Position numbers and translations under genes: made by a program
In this document: positions 55,956 through 63,249 of the stretch, one piece after another
How the letters are laid out: each line of letters begins with the position of its first letter
Numbering within the stretch: the first letter of the stretch is position 1
From: Streptomyces pristinaespiralis
GTDB lineage: Bacteria; Actinomycetota; Actinomycetes; Streptomycetales; Streptomycetaceae
Direction: 5' to 3'
DNA length: 64,000 nucleotides
Assembly: GCF_001278075.1 (NCBI RefSeq)
Contig: NZ_CP011340.1
Location: 3,472,001 to 3,536,000, forward strand
The notes under the pieces: generated by a model
What the model was told of the DNA's origin: nothing
What the model saw: the letters and a program-made list of their open reading frames with translations, nothing else
Database searches by the model: none

Positions 55956-56006
55956 GACGACCGGGGCCTCTCCTGTGGGGGGTGGCGGCCCCGGTCGTCC
56001 TTTTTT
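55956..56006 (+). terminator. Plus-strand intrinsic terminator without an annotated upstream gene
   Basis: 13-bp GC stem (55956-55968 with 55987-55999) followed by C and six T (56000-56006). The T tract faces the plus strand, yet both flanking genes run on the minus strand. It may end a small RNA starting in 55860-55940, or it may act as an imperfect terminator for the minus-strand gene at 56056. Confidence 0.55.
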
Positions 56007-56055
56007 GGCCGGCGGCAGCCCAAGTTGGCCGGCGGACGCCCCCCGGCCGGACACG

Positions 56056-57012
56056 TCACCACAGCAGGCCCGTTCCCTCCGCGCCCTCCCCGGACGCCGG
56101 GTCGTCTCCCCGCCGGGCGGGAGCCGACACCACGGCCGTGGTCGGCAGGTCCGGCGCGTCGCGTGCGGTCAGCACGCTGAATCCGCCGTCGGGGAAGAAC
56201 AGCTCCGCCTCCCGTTCGACGATCCGCATCCGCCGGGCCAGGGCGTCCGCCCGCACGTCGCCCATCGGCCGCCCGAGCAGCGGCACACCGCCGTGGCCGA
56301 CCGACGCCGGCCGCGTGAACGCGATACGGACGACGGCCTCGTCGGCGTCGTACGTGAGCACGACCCCGGCCTCGAAGAAGTTGTCCTGAGCGGCGCCGCC
56401 GTACTCGGGGACGGACCCGATTCCGCCACCGAGCAGCCGCCGCATGTCCGCACGCGCCGATCCGAGGCGTACCGGGCCGATGCCGCGGTGCGCGACGACC
56501 TCGGCGGGCCCGGTGCCCGCCGGGCGGGAGCCGCCCGCCGGTTCGAAGAACTCGAACGCGTCGTCGCCGACGGGGGTCGCCCGCAGCCGCACGCTCTCGA
56601 AGCCGTCCGCGTCCTGCGCCGTGCCGCCGAGCACCACACCGAGGGCGGGCAGCGCCCACCCCTCCGCCTCCCTGGCGGCCTCCACCTCGTGCCCCAGACC
56701 ACGGAGTTCCGCGACCACCTCGGCCGCCGGCCGCCCGAGCAGCACGATCCCGTCCAGGGTGACGGGCGCGGGTGACGCCACCTCCACGGCGTGGAGGACG
56801 TCGGCGTCGTCGTACTCGAGGAACTCGAAGAAGCCGTCACCGCACCCTTCGCCACCCTCGTGCCCGCCCGGCGCCGTGACGTACATGTCCGTCAAGGTGG
56901 CGTCTGCGGCGCGCCGGAAGGCGGAGTCCGGCGCACCGCGGGCCGCCCGCACCGAGGCCCGCGTCCGGCCGAAGCGGGCACCGGGCACGCCGATGCGAGG
57001 GATTATCTCCAC
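56056..57012 (-). CDS. Conserved protein with an internally duplicated domain, function unknown
   Basis: 318 residues, no signal peptide or membrane segment. Two homologous halves of about 110 residues: the first has IGVPGARFGRTRASVRAARG ... EFLEYDDADVLHAVEVASP ... GIVLLGRPAAEVVAELRGLG, and the second has RGIGPVRLGSARADMRRLLG ... VLTYDADEAVVRIAFTRPA ... GVPLLGRPMGDVRADALARR. The shared pattern is a small beta-barrel with an LLGRP turn. It is followed by a short acidic tail. The gene starts with GTG. Intergenic 55794-56055 holds the sigma-gene promoter and the hairpin above. Confidence 0.75.
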   Translation of the reverse strand: MEIIPRIGVPGARFGRTRASVRAARGAPDSAFRRAADATLTDMYVTAPGGHEGGEGCGDGFFEFLEYDDADVLHAVEVASPAPVTLDGIVLLGRPAAEVVAELRGLGHEVEAAREAEGWALPALGVVLGGTAQDADGFESVRLRATPVGDDAFEFFEPAGGSRPAGTGPAEVVAHRGIGPVRLGSARADMRRLLGGGIGSVPEYGGAAQDNFFEAGVVLTYDADEAVVRIAFTRPASVGHGGVPLLGRPMGDVRADALARRMRIVEREAELFFPDGGFSVLTARDAPDLPTTAVVSAPARRGDDPASGEGAEGTGLLW

Positions 57013-57049
57013 GAACCGTCCAAATGCCCTCTATGTCGACTCTGTCCTG

Positions 57050-57994
57050 TCAGCCGATCGCGATGCGCGGGTTCGCGGACGGCTTGACCCAGCCCATGAA
57101 CTGCTCCATGGTCGCGCGCGGCACCGACACGCAGCCGGCGGTGGCGCCACTGCCGTTGACGTGCAGGAAGATCCCGGCGCCCCGGCCGGGGGTGGCCGGC
57201 CAGCGGTTGAAGTTGATGACCAGGGCCTTGGCGTACTGCGTCGGGTAGTTGATCAGGTGCTCGCTGCCGCGGTCGCCGGACTCGGTCAGCGGGAAGTCCG
57301 CGCCCGCCTCGGTGTGCATCGAGTTGTAGAACTTCGACTCCGGGTCCTGGACCCACCAGTGGCTGTCGTTGACCTTCGTGTACGGCATGGCGGTGCCGCT
57401 CGACTCGACGCCGAAGCCCTCGGTGATCGTGTAGGTGCCCGTGGGGGTGGTGTAGGTGTTCTGCCTGCGGGTGGCGCCGTCGGTCACCCCGTTCGACCCG
57501 ACGCGTCCGGCGCTCGTCGAGAACTGCGCCTTCCAGCCGGCGGAGCCCTTCTGCCAGGCGGTGACCGTGGCGTAGGACCCGCCCGCCTTGACCGTGATGA
57601 CCTGGGTGGCGTTGCCGACGTTCACGGGCACGGGGAAGTTCGGCGTGGAGGGCGCGGCGGGCTCGTCACCGGAACCGCTGCCCGGGCCCGCGTCGCCGCC
57701 GCTCGTGGCCGTGGATTTCGGGGCCGTGCTGCCGGACGCCTTGGCGGAGGCGGAGGCGGAGGCGGAGGGCGAGCCGGACGGCGAGGCGGACGCGCTCGGT
57801 GAGGCGGAGGCGGAGGCGGACGCGCTGGGCGACGCGGAACCGCCCGTCACCTCCTTGTCCCCCTGCGCCGCCGCGCCGGTCGGTGCGGCGGCGGCAGAGC
57901 CCGCCGGCTCCTCTCCCCCACCACAGGCCGACACCAGCGACATCACGCCGACCAGGGCGAGGGCGGACGGGAATTTACGTGAGGAGCGCAGCAC
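57050..57994 (-). CDS. Lipoprotein with L,D-transpeptidase (YkuD-like) catalytic domain
   Basis: 314 residues. Signal peptide with lipobox SLVSACGGG (Cys near 24), a 65-residue Ser/Ala/Pro low-complexity linker with SASASPSAS repeats, then a domain whose C terminus carries the catalytic motif FLHVNGSGATAGCVSVPRAT (His and Cys). It lacks the peptidoglycan-binding domain of the other transpeptidase at 52912. Acts on peptidoglycan or serves as an amidase-like wall enzyme at the cell surface. GCG/GAG-rich DNA of the linker may slip in replication. Intergenic 57995-58217 shows no gene. Confidence 0.87.
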   Translation of the reverse strand: MLRSSRKFPSALALVGVMSLVSACGGGEEPAGSAAAAPTGAAAQGDKEVTGGSASPSASASASASPSASASPSGSPSASASASAKASGSTAPKSTATSGGDAGPGSGSGDEPAAPSTPNFPVPVNVGNATQVITVKAGGSYATVTAWQKGSAGWKAQFSTSAGRVGSNGVTDGATRRQNTYTTPTGTYTITEGFGVESSGTAMPYTKVNDSHWWVQDPESKFYNSMHTEAGADFPLTESGDRGSEHLINYPTQYAKALVINFNRWPATPGRGAGIFLHVNGSGATAGCVSVPRATMEQFMGWVKPSANPRIAIG

Positions 57995-58217
57995 GGGGTG
58001 ATCCTTGGCTCGTCGGAACGGCGCGGCAGCACGTCGCCGCGCCTCAAGGCTGGCCGGTTATACATCGCCTCCCCGGCCGAAAACCAGGCGACAGACATTC
58101 CGGGCACCAGCGATCCGGGGAGCGCGGCCCGCTGTCGGTGGCCCGCGCTACGTTCCCTTCCGATCCGTTCCTTCTCCGCGGCCCGGGCATCGGGTCGCCC
58201 CGGCCCCGGGGAGACCC

Positions 58218-58712
58218 GTGTCGTTCTACATGCATCTGCGCGCCGTGCCGGAGTCCGAGGCCGGGGACGACCACAGCAGCCTGACCACGTTCATGCGGGC
58301 CGCCTGGGAGATACACGCCGAGGAGTACGAGGCCGGGCTCGCGGAGTCCGTCGACAAGGACTTCGCGATGGTCCACGAGTTCTACGAGACGGCCGCCGGC
58401 CGGCCACAGGGCGCGGACGGGGCCTGGGAGCTGCCCGTGTTCGGCGGCCGTGTCGTGCGCCATCCGTCGGAGGAGCAGCCACCGTTCGCGCTCCTCTGTC
58501 CGACAGGGGTGGCGCGGGCTGCCGCATTCCTCGACGGGCTGAGGTTCGACGCGTTCTGGGACCGCGCCGGCACGGCCTTCCGGGCGCCGTTCTCCGCCTG
58601 GGACGAGGCGGACGTCAAGAACGTCTTCTTCGAGCACCACTCGGGCCTGCTGGCCTTCTACCTGCGGGCGGCGGCGAGGGGCGACGCGGTGATCAAGGCG
58701 TTCTGGTACTGA
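58218..58712 (+). CDS. DUF1877-family protein
   Basis: 164 residues, soluble. It starts MSFYMHLRAVPESEAGDDHS, the usual beginning of Streptomyces DUF1877 proteins, and ends in the characteristic VFFEHHSGLLAFYLRAAARG with a C-terminal Trp-Tyr. Function unknown; the family often occurs as stand-alone small proteins and in toxin-immunity neighbourhoods. GTG start at 58218 with GGGGAGAC ribosome site. Confidence 0.82.
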   Translation: MSFYMHLRAVPESEAGDDHSSLTTFMRAAWEIHAEEYEAGLAESVDKDFAMVHEFYETAAGRPQGADGAWELPVFGGRVVRHPSEEQPPFALLCPTGVARAAAFLDGLRFDAFWDRAGTAFRAPFSAWDEADVKNVFFEHHSGLLAFYLRAAARGDAVIKAFWY

Positions 58713-58782
58713 GCCCGGTACGGGTGCGCTCGGCCGGGGGGCGAACGTCACACGGTCGCGGGCCCCGCCCCCGGCGGCCTGC

Positions 58783-59667
58783 TCAGCGGCGCAGGTCCGC
58801 GGGGAGCTCGATCCTGCCGTCGTACGGGCCCTGGTTCTCCATGGTCACCTGCTGCTCGAAGGCCATGTCCTGCCCGTTGTACGGAATCAGGAAGCCGAAG
58901 TCGAGGCGGTGGCTCCTGATCCGGTACGTCTTCGCGTCCAGGACCAGCACCTCCTGGAGCCCGGAGAGGGTCAGCCGCGCGTCGTCGACAGGGATGCCGG
59001 CCTTGCGGAGCTGCTCGGCCGTGGGCTCGAACTCGCGCTTCGCCTTCTTCGCCCAGGCACGCTGCCGGACGGCGCTCAGCTTCTGCTCGCCGCTCGTGAC
59101 GCGGAGTTCGACCGTGCCGCCGCCGTCCTTTTCGGTCACCTTGACGTCGCCGCCGGCGGCCTGCGCGTACATCCGGAACTCGTGGATGACCGCGATCGGG
59201 TCGTCGGCCTTGTTCCGCATCTCCGGATCGGCGGGTGACACGGCCTTCCACTCGGCCGAGTCCTCCTTCAGACGGCCCTCTTCGCCGACGACGTAGAGCT
59301 CCTCGGTCCTCTTCTTGCCCTTGCTGCTGGTGCTGACGCCCTGCGAGTGCAGCGCCGCCCGCCCGACGGCGCGCTGCACGGTGCCCTCGTAGGTCGCGGC
59401 GCTCTTCTGCCCCTGGGACGTGAGCCCTTCCTCCCCCTTCACGGAGAAGGACCAGGCCTGCTCCTCGGCCATCGCCTTCTCGGCGAGGTCGAGGAAGTCC
59501 TCCGCCGTCTCGGGCGCCTCGGCCTGCTCGGACGGGGCGGCCGACGGGGACGACGGCGTCTCCTGGCTCCCGGCCCCGGCCGGCTCCGCCTCGGCGCCGC
59601 ACGCTGCCAGCGTGAGCGCGAGCGGGAGGACGAACACGGCGGCACTCCGGATGGGGCGGATTCGCAT
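58783..59667 (-). CDS. Lipoprotein, LolA/LppX-like fold probable
   Basis: 294 residues. Signal peptide with lipobox LTLAACGAE (Cys near 23), a 35-residue Ser/Pro/Glu linker, then a domain of about 230 residues alternating beta-strands (WSFSVKGEEGLTSQG, YEGTVQRAVGRAALHS, ELYVVGEEGRLKEDSAEWKA, MAFEQQVTMENQG) typical of LolA/LppX-like half-barrels. It is exported and membrane-anchored; ligand unknown. Convergent with the DUF1877 gene. Confidence 0.83.
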   Translation of the reverse strand: MRIRPIRSAAVFVLPLALTLAACGAEAEPAGAGSQETPSSPSAAPSEQAEAPETAEDFLDLAEKAMAEEQAWSFSVKGEEGLTSQGQKSAATYEGTVQRAVGRAALHSQGVSTSSKGKKRTEELYVVGEEGRLKEDSAEWKAVSPADPEMRNKADDPIAVIHEFRMYAQAAGGDVKVTEKDGGGTVELRVTSGEQKLSAVRQRAWAKKAKREFEPTAEQLRKAGIPVDDARLTLSGLQEVLVLDAKTYRIRSHRLDFGFLIPYNGQDMAFEQQVTMENQGPYDGRIELPADLRR

Positions 59668-59761
59668 GGGGCGGCTTCCTTACGTCACGGCGGGGCGCGG
59701 ACTGTACAACAGCCCCCGCCCCTTGATCACCCCGCCGGACATTCCGGGCAACCCACTTCCG

Positions 59762-59827
59762 AGGACGTCACGCTTCGAGGGCGTCACGTCAGTGCGGGCG
59801 TCACGTCAGTGCGAGGACGTCACGTCA
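59762..59827. repeat. Short 17-bp direct repeats
   Basis: Core GCGTCACGTCAGTGCG appears twice in tandem (from about 59781 and 59798), flanked by two partial copies containing GACGTCACG. The array ends across the stop codon of the S1-like gene at 59820 and may be an operator for the lipoprotein gene or slippage product. Confidence 0.55.
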
Positions 59828-60083
59828 GGTGGATCTTCAACTGCTCGTTGTGATCCGAGTGCTCGACAACGACACCGGTGACCGGATCGCCCTCGCCGGG
59901 CCAGATCACCACCGAAGCGTCGGCTGCCTCCTTGCACATTCCGGCGACATCCGCGACCACACCGTAGGGCCGCACACCTTCGACGGAGACGAAGATGCCG
60001 AAGGGAGCGGCCTTCTCGACGGTGCCCCGGATCTCGGCTCCGATCGGAAACCTCCGTCTCGTGGCGGACCACAGGGGGGTCAC
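59820..60083 (-). CDS. S1-like RNA-binding-fold small protein
   Basis: 87 residues. SATRRRFPIGAEIRGTVEKA then PFGIFVSVEG with a beta-barrel of S1 (OB) type, although the usual final strand lacks the acidic-basic pattern of ribosomal S1 repeats. Its GTG overlaps the stop of the SMI1 gene by 4 bases, so both are coexpressed. This small S1-like family often follows SMI1/KNR4 genes in actinomycetes, and an immunity or modulating role is a guess. Confidence 0.75.
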   Translation of the reverse strand: MTPLWSATRRRFPIGAEIRGTVEKAAPFGIFVSVEGVRPYGVVADVAGMCKEAADASVVIWPGEGDPVTGVVVEHSDHNEQLKIHLT

Positions 60084-61033
60084 GGCTCCGACTCGCTCTC
60101 GTAGCTCTCGAACCAGTGGGTGTCGAAGTAGCGGGCCGTCGAGAAGGGATGCTCCCGCCGCGTGAGCATGCGGTGCACGAACTCGGCGGTCGTGCCGTCG
60201 AACCGGACCCACGAGTCGGGGAGGTCCTCGGTCACGAGGACGGGCCACCTGTCGGGGTCGGGGCCCTCGGTGAGCCAGTAGAACCCGTGCGCCTGCTCCG
60301 TGCTCCCCCACTGCAGCAGCCCGCCCGGCACCGGATACACGGCGTACGGCCGCCACAGCTCGCTCCCGCGCGTCCTGGCCCACTCGCCCAGCCACTCGGT
60401 GTGCCGGACGATGTCCGCGCTCGCGCAGGGCGCGTCGGGCGTCTGGAGTGCGAGGAAGCCGTCGAACGCGCCGTTGCCGAAGGTCTCGGCCAGTTGCTTG
60501 TAGTCGCTCGGCAGCGCCGTCCCGAGCCGGGTCTCGACCGCCGCCCAGTCGTACGTCCGCAGCCGGCTCGTGTCCCACCCCGTGACGGCGACGACGCCGT
60601 CCACCCAGGACGTCAGCTCCGCCGTATCCGCCTTTGGGGTCTCCCGTTCGGCCACCAGCACCACGAGCCGGACGTCGTCCCCTGCCCGCGCGCTGCCGCA
60701 CCCGATCCATCGGTCCGCGTACGCCCATCCGCGCATCTCCACGATCCGCTCGCCGAACGGGGCCAGCAGCGGCAGCCCGGTCCGCGCGGTCACCGTCGGG
60801 TCGGGGAACCCGCCCATGGCGAGGTTCCGCGGCCGGCCGTACCGCTCGCCGAGCGCCTCTTGGAGAGCGGGAAGGCCGATCACCTCCGAGGGCACCAGGC
60901 ATATGTGCCCCGAAGGATGCCCCGGTGTAGCGCAGTTGAGGTCGCCCGCCCCCGGGGCGGCCACCCGGTGCACCACCGAGAGGAGTTCGTCCAGCTGGTG
61001 CGCGGGCTCTTCCCGTTCGTCCATGGCGGACAT
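60080..61033 (-). CDS. SMI1/KNR4-domain protein
   Basis: 317 residues. The C-terminal half is an SMI1/KNR4 (SUKH) domain: YDWAAVETRLGTALPSDYKQ, LAETFGNGAFDGFLAL, ending with Glu/Phe-rich EHPFSTARYFDTHWF. The N-terminal 165 residues are another soluble domain (LVPSEVIGLPALQEALGERY, GWAYADRWIGCGSA). SUKH proteins are widespread immunity proteins against polymorphic toxins and also act in other complexes. The gene is divergent from a relic deaminase toxin, which supports an immunity role. Start at ATG 61033 or 61024. Confidence 0.82.
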   Translation of the reverse strand: MSAMDEREEPAHQLDELLSVVHRVAAPGAGDLNCATPGHPSGHICLVPSEVIGLPALQEALGERYGRPRNLAMGGFPDPTVTARTGLPLLAPFGERIVEMRGWAYADRWIGCGSARAGDDVRLVVLVAERETPKADTAELTSWVDGVVAVTGWDTSRLRTYDWAAVETRLGTALPSDYKQLAETFGNGAFDGFLALQTPDAPCASADIVRHTEWLGEWARTRGSELWRPYAVYPVPGGLLQWGSTEQAHGFYWLTEGPDPDRWPVLVTEDLPDSWVRFDGTTAEFVHRMLTRREHPFSTARYFDTHWFESYESESEP

Positions 61034-61123
61034 TCAAACGGATGCCGCTGACACCGGCCCCAGGCGGCCTCGCCCTGATGTCGCGCGTGCCGAACAGCGC
61101 GGCCCTCGCCCCCACCTGGATAC

Positions 61124-61375
61124 ATGGGCGTCCCGGGCGGGCACGCACAGCAGAACATCCTCCACTACCTCAGCCGCCTGCACAGCAAAGGCTCGGACGA
61201 CTGGCTGCCCACCCACGGCGCGGCCATGCGCAGCGTCTGCCCCGATTTCTGCGCCCCCATCATCCGCATCGAGGGCATGCTCGCGGGACCGACGTACGGT
61301 GACGACAAACCCACCCACCGGCGGCAGTTCTACTGGCCCAGCCGCTACACCCCGGACACGGACCAGGAAAAGCAC
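61124..61375 (+). pseudogene. C-terminal relic of a nucleic-acid deaminase toxin domain
   Basis: About 80 codons with GGHAQQNILHYLSRL ... SVCPDFCAPIIR ... GPTYGD ... RRQFYWPS. This is the end of a polymorphic-toxin deaminase: zinc His followed by Ala and then Gln where catalytic Glu belongs (HAE to HAQ), and a CxxxC metal pair. The frame upstream hits a stop at 61076-61078 before any N-terminal toxin sequence, and no stop separates it from the next gene. It therefore looks truncated and inactivated. Confidence 0.55.
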
Positions 61376-62386
61376 ATGAACCACCCCCATGCACCCGTAC
61401 GGCTGCTCGCGCATGAGTCCCTGCCCGGCATCACCGAGGCACTGGGCAACCTGGACGGCTGGCTCATGCGCGACGGCGCGCACTGGCTCGTGACCCGGCA
61501 CGAGGGCACGATCACCATCGGCAAGGTCGACGCCCATCCGTCCCGGGTGCTCGCCGACCGCGCAACGTGGACCGACCCGGATCCCTACACGTCCGGCACG
61601 TACTGCTCACCGCTGCCCGAGGGGGCCCTGGCCATCAGCAGCCGGCGGGCCGTCACTGTCTACGAGGCCGACGGAACCGTCCGCTGGGAGCACCGCCACC
61701 GGGACCGGCAGCATTCGCCCGGGGCCTCCGGCGCGTGCACGCCCGACCCGGCCGGCCGTGTCCTTCTGGCGACCATGGCCGGACCCCTCGGAGCCGACGG
61801 GCTCTCCACGGGCGACATCTGCCGCGCCCTCGATCTGGCCACCGGCGAGGTGCTCGCCGAGCACCTCCTGCCGTCCTTCTCAGCGGCGTACGCCTTCCAG
61901 CAGTTCCCGGACGCACGCCCAGAGGTTCTTCTCACCGCCTCCATGGGTCAGGACGGCACCCTGTGTCTCCTGGTCACCCGCACGGACAGCGGGCTCGGCG
62001 TGCGGGCGACCGGCACCGCCACGGAAGCCTGCGTCGGCGTCGGCCCGGAGGGCGCGCTGGTCATCCAGGACATCGGCGGCCGATACCTCACCCGCACGCA
62101 GGACGGCGCCGCCGAGGTGATCATCGAGGCCGGCGATGTCCTCCCGGACGAAAGGGTCTTCGTCGGCTGCACCCCGGGCTTCGTCGACGACAAGCGGATC
62201 CTGGTCGTGACGGCCGAGGAACAGTGGGCGGAGGAGGGCACCCACCTCCTCCTGGACGCCCACACACTCAGGCCCCTCGCCGAACTCACCTACCCGCGGA
62301 CGCCGGGGGTCACTGCTGTGCCGCTCGGCGACGGAACGTGGCTCGTCCGCGACGACGAGACGGTACAGCGCTGGACGACCGCCTGA
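61376..62386 (+). CDS. Putative beta-propeller-like protein, function unknown
   Basis: 336 residues, soluble. Repeated beta-rich units (GWLMRDGAHWLVTRHEGTIT, GALAISSRRAVTVYEADGTV, GRVLLATMAGPLGADGLSTG, ALVIQDIGGRYLTRTQDGAA, GTWLVRDDETVQRWTTA) resemble WD40/PQQ-type propeller blades. The ATG at 61376 has AGGA at about the right distance and starts MNHPHAPVRLLAHESLPG; the frame continues upstream into the deaminase relic without a stop. No catalytic motif is recognised. It may be an immunity or accessory protein of the lost toxin, or unrelated. Confidence 0.7.
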   Translation: MNHPHAPVRLLAHESLPGITEALGNLDGWLMRDGAHWLVTRHEGTITIGKVDAHPSRVLADRATWTDPDPYTSGTYCSPLPEGALAISSRRAVTVYEADGTVRWEHRHRDRQHSPGASGACTPDPAGRVLLATMAGPLGADGLSTGDICRALDLATGEVLAEHLLPSFSAAYAFQQFPDARPEVLLTASMGQDGTLCLLVTRTDSGLGVRATGTATEACVGVGPEGALVIQDIGGRYLTRTQDGAAEVIIEAGDVLPDERVFVGCTPGFVDDKRILVVTAEEQWAEEGTHLLLDAHTLRPLAELTYPRTPGVTAVPLGDGTWLVRDDETVQRWTTA

Positions 62387-62402
62387 TCCGGATCGCCTCC
62401 GA

Positions 62403-62867
62403 TCAAGGGTTCGTGCGAATTCCGCGCCGCAGCTCCTCGCCGTGGACGACGGGCACTTCATGGCTGCCGCCCTGTCCTGGCCGGAGCCGGTCGCAGCCCT
62501 CTGACCGCCACGCGGCGAGCTCGCACCAGACGGTCTTGCCGCCGGGCCGCTGCCCCACGCCCCACCGCAGGGTCAGCGCGTCGAGGAGAGCGAGGCCCCG
62601 GCCCGACTCGTCGTCGGCGGTGGCCGTCCCGCACAGGACGGGCAGGGCACGCGGGTCGGGGTCGGTGACCTCCAGTCGCGTACGGCCGCCGCCGCACGAC
62701 ACCCGGACCGTCACCGGCGTTCCCTCACCGACGTGACGGATCACGTTGGTGACGAGCTCGCTCGCGCAGAGCTGGAGATCGACGCCGTAGTCGCCCAGGG
62801 CGCGGCGTACGCCGGACACGGCGGCCGGGGTCGCGAGCAGGTCGAGCGTCAGGGGCGGCCGGCTCAT
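62403..62867 (-). CDS. ATP-binding (HATPase_c) anti-sigma/regulatory protein
   Basis: 154 residues, RsbW-like GHKL ATPase: N-box CASELVTNVIRH, G1 region LEVTDPDPRALPVL (here shortened), and GRGLALLDALTLRWGV. The C-terminal 30 residues are a polar tail. In Streptomyces such proteins are usually next to XRE/DUF397 sets and act as regulatory kinases or anti-sigma factors. Start overlaps the stop of the next upstream gene (ATG 62867 or GTG 62870), so they form one transcript. Confidence 0.85.
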   Translation of the reverse strand: MSRPPLTLDLLATPAAVSGVRRALGDYGVDLQLCASELVTNVIRHVGEGTPVTVRVSCGGGRTRLEVTDPDPRALPVLCGTATADDESGRGLALLDALTLRWGVGQRPGGKTVWCELAAWRSEGCDRLRPGQGGSHEVPVVHGEELRRGIRTNP

Positions 62868-63070
62868 CACGCGACTCCCTTGCGGAGGGCGGCGACCAGC
62901 GTCCGGGCGGTCAGCAGGTTGCAGTTGCCGAGGGAGATCAGCGGCCGGGCCGGGTAGCGGGCGGCGAAGGTCGGCAGGTCGACGCGGAGGGACGGGAGGG
63001 TGATGCCGTGCTCGGCGAGGACGGCCCGCAGTTCCTCGGCGCAGTCGTCGGCTTCGGAGTGGTCGTACAT
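62867..63070 (-). CDS. Small conserved protein of the XRE/ATPase module
   Basis: 67 residues starting MYDHSEADDCAEELRAVLAE, then HGITLPSLRVDLPTFAARYP and LISLGNCNLLTARTLVAALR. No signal peptide. It is translationally coupled to the HATPase gene and divergent from the XRE regulator, as in many Streptomyces XRE-ATPase modules, but is not the DUF397 protein commonly found there. Function unknown. Confidence 0.75.
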   Translation of the reverse strand: MYDHSEADDCAEELRAVLAEHGITLPSLRVDLPTFAARYPARPLISLGNCNLLTARTLVAALRKGVA

Positions 63071-63249
63071 GGGTGGGTTCACACCTTCCAGTGCGCTGAG
63101 TGACGAACTGCTCACAGCGTGGCGCCGGGCCGCGTAGCGTGAAAGAGGTTCGGGATCCCCGCCCTGAACTGCACGTACGCGCGCTGCAGTTGGTACGGGC
63201 CGGGGAACCCCGGGGAACGGGCGGTACACGGCACCAGGGACGGTGGGCG

